Shown here in pieces: positions 41,170-45,561 of a stretch of 45,561 nucleotides of DNA; the first letter of the stretch is position 1; every line of letters begins with the position of its first letter. This stretch comes from Candidatus Bathyarchaeia archaeon (GTDB lineage: Archaea; Thermoproteota; Bathyarchaeia; 40CM-2-53-6; DTGE01). Location of the stretch: positions 1 through 45,561 of the forward strand of contig JAWCKG010000012.1 of assembly GCA_038852285.1 (NCBI GenBank), given 5' to 3'. The translations under genes and the position numbers were made by a program. Below the pieces are notes generated by a model. That model was not told the origin of the DNA. It was given only the letters and a program-made list of their open reading frames with translations, and searched no databases.

Positions 41170-42063
41170 TTAAACTTTCGTGTAGAGTTCTATGCCGTGT
41201 TTTAGGCATGCATCTCGCGCCTTGTCTTCAGCGTATGGGGTGACGATCATCAGCCTTTCAGGCTTTTTCCCAGTTATCCTCTCGTAGGCTTCTGCTTTCC
41301 TTTTAAACGTGGTGACGTCTGAGGGCTTCAAATGCGATGAGACCTCTATCAGAATGGTTTTCTCATCGTGAACAGCCACGTCGATTTCAACGATGCTAGG
41401 ATACCCGTAAACTGATCCCGCATCGTCGTAACCGCTCCAACGCTCAATCTCAACGTTGAACTCTTTTTCCAAAACTCCCTTCAAACCTTCTCTGAACGCT
41501 TCTTCGGTTAACAGGCCCCACCTTGCACCTAAAGCGGAAACATGTCTCTCCAAAAGCCTAAATCCTTCCATCATGTCCCTCCTGAGCTGATTTGTTTCTT
41601 CTCTGAGCTTCGCGATTTCCTCGTCATGTCTCTGAAAGCCTTTTATCATGTCCTCCCTAAGCTTGTTTGTTTCTTCTCTGAGCTTTGCGATTTCTTCGTC
41701 ATGTCTCCGGAAGCCTTCCATCATATCTTTTCTGAGCTGGTTCATGTCTTCTCTGAGCTTTGCGATTTCTTCGTCATGTCTCCGGAAGCCTTCCATCATA
41801 TCCTCTCTAAGCAGGTTTGTTTCTTTTCTGAGCTGGTTCATGTCCTCTCTGAGTTTGACGAGTTCTTCGCTGTGTTTGTCCAGCCTTTTGAGAATTTCCT
41901 CTAACCCGAGTAGGCCCGCGACCGCGTATCTGAACTCTATATCCTCTTTTAAGAGGCTTAGAAACTCCTGCTTTTGCTTAGCGCTCATCCCTAAAGGCTC
42001 CCTGCTCAAAAAGTAAGGTGAGGCTTCGGTATAAACCTGTTCCCGCCGCTTATGGTATGTCAA
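41170..42063 (-). CDS. Coiled-coil protein with C-terminal nuclease-like domain (DUF3782-type)
   Basis: The 297-residue product has an N-terminal segment of about 60 residues, then a coiled coil built of 25-residue repeats (DMMEGFRRHDEEIAKLRE and variants), then a C-terminal domain of about 110 residues. That domain contains SIVEIDVAVHD, TILIEVSSHLKP and RLMIVTPYAEDKA. An acidic strand followed by an E-x-S/K strand matches PD-(D/E)XK-like nuclease or archaeal DUF3782 proteins. The repeats in the DNA are tandem and nearly identical. Function unknown; similar proteins are common in thermophilic archaea, often in several copies. Confidence 0.75.
   Translation of the reverse strand: MTYHKRREQVYTEASPYFLSREPLGMSAKQKQEFLSLLKEDIEFRYAVAGLLGLEEILKRLDKHSEELVKLREDMNQLRKETNLLREDMMEGFRRHDEEIAKLREDMNQLRKDMMEGFRRHDEEIAKLREETNKLREDMIKGFQRHDEEIAKLREETNQLRRDMMEGFRLLERHVSALGARWGLLTEEAFREGLKGVLEKEFNVEIERWSGYDDAGSVYGYPSIVEIDVAVHDEKTILIEVSSHLKPSDVTTFKRKAEAYERITGKKPERLMIVTPYAEDKARDACLKHGIELYTKV
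41600..41824. repeat. 75-bp tandem repeats inside the coiled-coil gene
   Basis: Three consecutive units begin at 41600, 41675 and 41750 with TCTCTGAGCTT (plus strand). Units two and three are almost identical over their first 50 bases. Further, weaker units follow toward 41890. Each encodes a 25-residue coiled-coil segment, so repeat number changes keep the frame. Confidence 0.8.
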
Positions 42064-42212
42064 CTTACCGTTTTGATGTGCTTCTTACTATATGGTGATC
42101 GCAACCATGTGTGTGTTTTAATGTGTTTTAAGTTCCGCTTTAACTTCTCTCTTTAGGAGGCGTTAGTTTTGTATCGCTGTCGGGGAGTGGTTGGGCTCTT
42201 CCCGTTTTCTTT

Positions 42213-42617
42213 TTACGGTTGTTCATATCTCTTTACTTTTACTCCTTCTTTCACCGCGATTTCGGCTTGCCTTCTATCTGAGGTGATGAGTTCGGTTTTG
42301 AGGCGTTTCGCTAGTTCGATGTATATGGCGTCGTGTATGGTTGTTTCGTGTTTTGTGGCTGTTTTGAAGGCTTCTGGGATTAGGTCGTTTTGGCTGTGGG
42401 TTTTCACGATGTCTGATTTCGCGAGGTCTTGGGGGATTTCCTCGGCGTCTTGGATTCTGATCTCTCCTTTCCGCGCTTTCTTCAGTAGGGCGTTTCCAAC
42501 CTCCTTCGTGGATAGCTCTAGGCTCACGACTTCGTTGAGGATTTCTTACTCTACTTGGCTCCAGCCTTCCTCCCTTGAGAAGAATTTTATGAGGGCTGAG
42601 GAGTCAATGGTCTTCAC
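42213..42617 (-). pseudogene. VapC-type PIN-domain toxin gene broken by an in-frame stop
   Basis: From a GTG at 42617 the frame reads VKTIDSSALIKFFSREEGW, then hits TAA at 42546-42548, then continues for about 110 codons in the same frame. The acidic residues of a PIN nuclease are all present: ID near the start, E in STKEVGNAL, D in TIHDAIYIE and D in LITSDRR. So the original gene encoded a normal VapC ribonuclease of about 134 residues. The 104-codon distal part could be translated by re-initiation but would lack the first catalytic aspartate. The adjacent antitoxin is also degraded. Confidence 0.8.
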
Positions 42618-42825
42618 GGTCCCCCTCACGCTTCGAGCTGAGAACCCCGCCTCGCTAGGCGTTACTTTAGAGAGCGTCTCCCTTCCATTTCTCAACCTTT
42701 TTCGACTCTTGTCTTCCAAGCCAGCTCTTCCAGCTGTTTTCTAAGATCTTCAGGTATGTTTACGCCCGCTTTTTCAAGCTCTTGTTTTAATTCCTTCTAA
42801 CTCGTACGCTGATAACTGTAGACAT
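42618..42825 (-). pseudogene. Antitoxin remnant upstream of the broken VapC gene
   Basis: From an ATG at 42825 the frame reads MSTVISVRVRRN and stops at 42787-42789. One frame over it continues KELKQELEKAGVNIPEDLRK to a stop at 42692-42694. Another frame continues LSKVTPSEAGFSARSVRG up to the toxin start. Joined, these give a typical archaeal VapB antitoxin, so at least two frameshifts have occurred, and the original stop before the toxin has been lost. Confidence 0.7.
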
Positions 42826-42952
42826 ATTTGTTTACATGGTGACCTGTAGGTTAACCCTAGGTCCTGGGGTTGTTGAATGAAGCTTCGAGTCGGGGCAGAT
42901 GCGTGAAACAACGCGTCAGACCTTATTTTAGCGGTTTGGAAGCCTGCAGGCC

Positions 42953-43375
42953 TCATTGTTGGTCGCGTTGAACCCCGACGATTTTGAACTCCTTTAACTT
43001 TAAGAAGTCTTCATCGAATGTGGCTATGTTTGGAATTCTGTTCGCCTTACAGACGGATATGGTCGTGAAGTCGGTGAAACTGAACATAGGCTTAACCTGC
43101 TCTTTAAAGAGCTTCCATGACGCGTTGAAGAGCTGTTCATCCACCCTAAAGAGGAGGCATGCACGCGAAAGCTTCTCTCCCAGATCCGCCACCAGCCTTG
43201 GGCTTTTAGTCTTAACTAACATAACGGTTACGGCTTCATCGAATATGTAGTCCGTTATAGCGGGTGTTCCATACTCCCCCTTGTCCACGTCCTCTACGAT
43301 CTTAAGAGCCTTAACGTGGTTTTGGTCGGCTTCGTTGGAATAGGCGATGATTAGGCTGGAGTCTAAAAGGATCAA
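42953..43375 (-). CDS. vapC: VapC-type PIN-domain toxin (RNase)
   Basis: The 140-residue product has the four acidic positions of a PIN nuclease: D in LLDSSLIIAY (about residue 5), E in IFDEAVTVML, D in FSFTDFTTI and D in IATFDEDFLKLK. VapC toxins cut structured RNA such as initiator tRNA and are neutralised by a linked antitoxin. The ATG overlaps the antitoxin stop by 4 bases, so the pair is translationally coupled. No damage is visible. Confidence 0.9.
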   Translation of the reverse strand: MILLDSSLIIAYSNEADQNHVKALKIVEDVDKGEYGTPAITDYIFDEAVTVMLVKTKSPRLVADLGEKLSRACLLFRVDEQLFNASWKLFKEQVKPMFSFTDFTTISVCKANRIPNIATFDEDFLKLKEFKIVGVQRDQQ

Positions 43376-43608
43376 AGCGCCTTCCCGTATAGGATGGCGT
43401 CGACTTCGACGCTGGTCTTTTCTGAGCCTTCACCCCAGTTGAACGGCTTTATCTCCGAAAGCCTTCCCGTTGGCCTCATCGAGCTCTGTTTAACCCAGGC
43501 CTCCATCGCCTGAGTTAACGCTTCGCCCAGCTTCAAACCCTTCTCCACAGCCTTCGCCTTAAACCTTCGAAAGATATCTTCGTCCAGATTTCTAACAGTG
43601 ACGTTCAA
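43372..43608 (-). CDS. vapB: Ribbon-helix-helix antitoxin (VapB/FitA type)
   Basis: The product is 78 residues. It starts with LNVTVRNLDEDIFRRFKAKA (strand plus helix of a ribbon-helix-helix fold) and continues KGLKLGEALTQAMEAWVKQ, then a tail rich in acidic residues that would wrap the toxin. A longer frame reaches 43701, but the TATA element at 43641-43649 lies inside that extension and predicts a start near 43620; I therefore use TTG at 43608. Antitoxin and toxin overlap by 4 bases. Confidence 0.82.
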   Translation of the reverse strand: MNVTVRNLDEDIFRRFKAKAVEKGLKLGEALTQAMEAWVKQSSMRPTGRLSEIKPFNWGEGSEKTSVEVDAILYGKAL

Positions 43609-43618
43609 ACAAAGCACC

Positions 43619-43656
43619 AATGTTAAACATGTTAGACAAATATTTAAAGTTAACAT
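43619..43656. promoter_or_regulatory. Promoter and candidate operator of the vapBC pair
   Basis: The minus-strand TATA element is CTTTAAATA (43641-43649). Around it lie ATGTTA at 43619 and 43629 and the inverse TAACAT at 43651, with a palindrome AACATGTT at 43626-43633. Repeats of this kind next to an antitoxin promoter are typical autoregulatory sites. Binding by the antitoxin is inference. Confidence 0.5.
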
Positions 43657-43732
43657 ACTGGCAACTGAAAAGTTTTCCAATCGCTTCAACCCAACTACCA
43701 TTTGAAAGGCAGTGAGTATGGGCCGCGTTTAA

Positions 43733-43780
43733 TATCGTCTATGACGATGTGTTTGAAGACTTCGTCAACATTGATTTTTG
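43733..43780 (-). pseudogene. Fragment of a second metallophosphoesterase gene
   Basis: On the minus strand this stretch reads VDEVFKHIVIDDIKRG, against VDDVFKQIVVENIKRW in the intact gene at about 39540-39590. At the DNA level about 48 bases align with roughly 80% identity. Flanking sequence does not continue the match clearly, so this is a short remnant of a paralog or of a partial duplication. Confidence 0.55.
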
Positions 43781-43905
43781 AACAAAATTCTAAAAAGAGA
43801 GGCAGGACGAGAGGCTTCATTCATAAGAAACGGCATTCATCGTAAGAGAGCTTAAAAGGGATGCTCATGGATTTGAGAACTAAGAGAATAGGTTTTCAAT
43901 AATTC

Positions 43906-44118
43906 ATGTTCAATAAGTTAAGGACTCGCGACAGGAGTATTGCAAAGGCGGCTGAAGACGACACAGTCTTTTTTCCTATAGGGGCAGCGTTATGCTCCAT
44001 TAAAACAAATGATGCAAGCAAGAGGCTTTAGATTCTGGATGATGGATGCCTGAAAGGAGCGCTTTACGAAGATGGGTGCTCGGAAAACCTAGAGTTTTCA
44101 CTCCGGGGCGAACGGTAA
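43906..44118 (+). pseudogene. Possible interrupted ORF, unknown product
   Basis: From ATG 43906 the frame reads 41 codons (MFNKLRTRDRSIAKAAEDDT onward) to TAG at 44029-44031, then 28 more codons in frame to TAA at 44116-44118. I recognise no family. It could be a relic or chance. It has no ribosome site. Confidence 0.2.
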
Positions 44119-44134
44119 TGGATTTTTAGTAATA

Positions 44135-44142
44135 CTTATATG
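44135..44142 (+). promoter_or_regulatory. TATA box of the right-hand vapBC pair
   Basis: CTTATATG predicts transcription starting near 44165, which makes ATG 44177 the right antitoxin start rather than the TTG at 44153. Confidence 0.55.
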
Positions 44143-44176
44143 TTGTTTCTAATTGTATTTTATTTGGGTATTACCT

Positions 44177-44416
44177 ATGGGTAGGCTTGTAACAGTATCC
44201 GCGAAGGTCGAGAAGGAGCTTAAAAAGAAGGCCCAGGAGCTAGGGTTAAACGTCAGCGCCGTGGTGAGGAGAAGCCTCAAGGAGGAGGTTGAGAGGATCG
44301 AGCTTCGCAACATCCTCGAATCCCTTAAAAGGGAGGTTGAAGCGTCCCCGAGGCTTCCAGACGGCAGCATCGTGAGGATCATCCGAGACATGAGGAGGGG
44401 AATAAGCTCCCCTTGA
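44177..44416 (+). CDS. vapB: VapB-type antitoxin
   Basis: The 79-residue product reads MGRLVTVSAKVEKELKKKAQ and continues with ELGLNVSAVVRRSLKEEVERI, the strand-helix-helix pattern of VapB antitoxins with an AbrB/RHH-like DNA-binding part. A helical acidic tail follows, ending IIRDMRRGISSP, which would bind the toxin. The ATG at 44177 is chosen over the TTG at 44153 because of the TATA spacing. Its TGA overlaps the toxin's TTG (TTGA), so translation is coupled. Confidence 0.85.
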   Translation: MGRLVTVSAKVEKELKKKAQELGLNVSAVVRRSLKEEVERIELRNILESLKREVEASPRLPDGSIVRIIRDMRRGISSP

Positions 44417-44838
44417 CCCTTACGTTTTCAGACGCTGTTTTAGACGCTTCGCTGCTCGTTCAAGCCGTTATCAGGGAAAAGCACACTGACGCCGCGCTAA
44501 GACTTTTAGAAACCCTTGGAAAAATATACGCTCCTCCCCTGATATTCTACGAGGTGGGCAATACACTCGTGTCGTTGGCGCGTAGGAAACTCATTTCAAA
44601 AGAAGACGCGTTGAGGAAACTCAGCTTCACCCGGCGCATACCTACACTCACCGTAAAGGAAACCCCCTTAGAAAAAGCCTTAGAAATGGCTGTTGAACTC
44701 AACCTCACATTATATGACGCTTCTTACTTGGCTTTAGCCGCTGAAACCGAAGCACCGCTCATCACGGCTGATGACGAACTATACGAGAAAGGGGTGAAAA
44801 CTATGAACGTAATCCACGTATCCGAGATGAGGCTGTGA
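44413..44838 (+). CDS. vapC: VapC-type PIN-domain toxin (RNase)
   Basis: The 141-residue product has the PIN acidic residues: D in AVLDASLLVQ, E in IFYEVGNTLV, D in TLYDASYLAL and D in LITADDELYE. It is an intact toxin-like endoribonuclease. The TTG start overlaps the antitoxin stop. The downstream region contains decayed relatives of the same family. Confidence 0.9.
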   Translation: MTLTFSDAVLDASLLVQAVIREKHTDAALRLLETLGKIYAPPLIFYEVGNTLVSLARRKLISKEDALRKLSFTRRIPTLTVKETPLEKALEMAVELNLTLYDASYLALAAETEAPLITADDELYEKGVKTMNVIHVSEMRL

Positions 44839-44893
44839 AAAACCAAGTTGAGAACGAAGAATGCAATTTTAAGCTAATTACGAACATTGTTAA

Positions 44894-45210
44894 TTAGAGG
44901 AAGCCTACGTTAGACGCGGTTTGGCTGACCTTCCATGGAAAAAGCTCGGCTACCCAGATCCTGAAGAGGTTGAGGAGGAAAGCCTGCGTGAGCAGGAAAG
45001 GCTTGAAAATTCTGGTCGACACCGGCTTCCTTCTCCCGACGCTTGGGTTCGCGACGAGGAAAGAAATCGTTAACGCCGTATCCAATTTTCCGCCGTGAAA
45101 TCCACTACTTGGATCATTAGATTTTAGAGACCTCAAGGAGCGTGTTAAAAAAGATTGAGCTCAGCGACCTAAATGTGGTAGTCGAAGGGGTCAAGGCTGT
45201 GGATGGGTAA
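44894..45210 (+). pseudogene. Relic of an antitoxin tail and a PIN toxin
   Basis: The first part (44894-45010) reads RRGLADLPWKKLGYPDPEEV, the tail of a common archaeal antitoxin. A toxin frame starts at TTG 45003 with MKILVDTGFLLPTLGFATRK and stops at TGA 45096-45098. A shifted frame continues REIHYLDH, a stop, then ILETSRSVLKK, which also resembles a PIN helix. The antitoxin start and the toxin's catalytic C-terminal part are missing or scrambled. Confidence 0.6.
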
Positions 45211-45249
45211 AGACGCCTACTTAAGGTAGCGTAGACCTCGCCGCCCCTG

Positions 45250-45547
45250 TTTAAATCGTTTACGAGATCTGTAACTTCATATGGAGGAACGAGTAGCTAA
45301 CAGGAGAGGACTGCGTGGACACTGTCGCTTCGCTTATAAAGCTGGGCATACCGCTGCTCACTTCGAGTGTGGAAAGGGTTAGCCGCGCCATGGAGATCGC
45401 TGGGCGCAGGGGATAGCCTTCTACGACACCTCCTATTTGCAGGCGGCTGGGGAGTTGAAAACGCCGCTTCTCACAGCGGATGAGCGTCAGATCTTGTCGG
45501 CGGAAGGCGTCGCCGAGGCGATTCGTCTTCGGGAATTTAAAATTTGA
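45250..45547 (+). pseudogene. Relic of a PIN toxin C-terminal half
   Basis: One frame reads DTVASLIKLGIPLLTSSVER to a TAG at 45414-45416. The other picks up at once with GIAFYDTSYLQAAGELKTPL and LLTADERQILSAEGVAEA to TGA 45545-45547. Joined by a one-base shift near 45410 these give the C-terminal two thirds of a PIN nuclease, with D in FYDTSYL and D in LLTADE. The region before 45306 contains weaker pieces (LRDL, LHMEERVAN) of the N-terminal part. Confidence 0.65.
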
Positions 45548-45561
45548 GCTAGCTGCTGTTC

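Larger units (their letters stand above)
43702..44134. other. Intergenic region with gene relics
   Basis: No intact gene is present. Near 43733-43780 there is a fragment similar to part of the metallophosphoesterase gene. At 43906-44118 a frame of 70 codons is interrupted by one TAG; both are listed separately. Confidence 0.5.

Noticed and set aside
41600-41824. CRISPR-like repeat array
   Set aside because: The 75-bp units are contiguous without spacers and code for a coiled coil.
41542-42016. Long plus-strand frames opposite the coiled-coil gene
   Set aside because: They are serine/phenylalanine-rich mirror images of the repeats and have no start site of their own.
42546-42548. Recoded stop codon (readthrough or unusual amino acid) in the PIN gene
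   Set aside because: The stop is TAA, not the TAG used for pyrrolysine, and the neighbouring antitoxin is also broken, so decay is the simpler explanation.
42774-42956. Minus-strand 60-codon frame between the two left toxin-antitoxin pairs
   Set aside because: It crosses the promoter and start of the broken antitoxin in another phase and has no recognisable domain.

Overview
The window is chromosomal DNA of an archaeon of the TACK/Thermoproteota type. Evidence seen in the sequence: an ESCRT-III/CdvABC cell-division operon, Topo VI A and B, Alba, ABCE1, eukaryote-like ribosomal protein S26e, aIF1A, aIF2-beta, RIO1 and PNO1 homologs, the KEOPS subunit Cgi121, archaeal-type ThrRS and ProRS, and TATA-box promoters with short leaders. 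The combination of CdvA, several CdvB paralogs and CdvC with S26e points away from euryarchaea. The exact lineage (for example Bathyarchaeia-, Aigarchaeota- or Nezhaarchaeia-like) cannot be fixed by reading alone.

Layout. 1-2900: the 5' part of a HerA-like ATPase that runs off the left edge, a PAC2-family protein and a small HExxH-like protein. 2900-5100: an AT-rich stretch with an orphan secreted or membrane protein, a structured non-coding patch and a CPBP protease. 5100-9900: a corrinoid adenosyltransferase, a phosphoribosyltransferase, Cgi121, a THUMP protein and an ABC exporter pair. 10200-12160: a tiny acidic/tryptophan ORF candidate and ABCE1. 12165-22300: a nearly continuous minus-strand informational block (Topo VI A and B, PNO1, RIO1, aIF1A, DUF424, aIF2-beta, a membrane protein, ThrRS, a zinc finger, CDP-alcohol transferase, S26e, ProRS). 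22450-25350: a tandem-GAF sensor, a RAM-domain protein and endonuclease Q. 25370-29820: the Cdv operon (CdvB-like, CdvA, CdvB, CdvC, an Lrp-type regulator, CdvB-like). 30186-32930: Alba, S-adenosylhomocysteine hydrolase and core-type methionine synthase. 32947-36011: two GT-C membrane glycosyltransferases flanking an anchored secreted protein. 36161-38907: a divergent zinc deacylase and APC permease. 38935-42063: a phosphoesterase, a nucleotidyltransferase-like protein and a coiled-coil/nuclease-like protein. 42213-45547: a cluster of five VapBC-type toxin-antitoxin loci, two intact and three decayed.

How the genes fit together. The central block serves translation, ribosome maturation and DNA topology. 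The Cdv operon is a compact division/membrane-scission machine with its own embedded transcription factor. AhcY and MetE catalyse successive steps from S-adenosylhomocysteine to methionine. Cgi121 and the THUMP protein both act in tRNA modification. The right end is an accessory region with toxin-antitoxin turnover and a leftover fragment of a second phosphoesterase gene.

Most promising observations: the six-gene Cdv operon with three ESCRT-III paralogs and an internal Lrp-type gene; the microORF upstream of ABCE1; the toxin-antitoxin graveyard; and several structured non-coding elements. I see no tRNA, rRNA, CRISPR array or intact insertion sequence.
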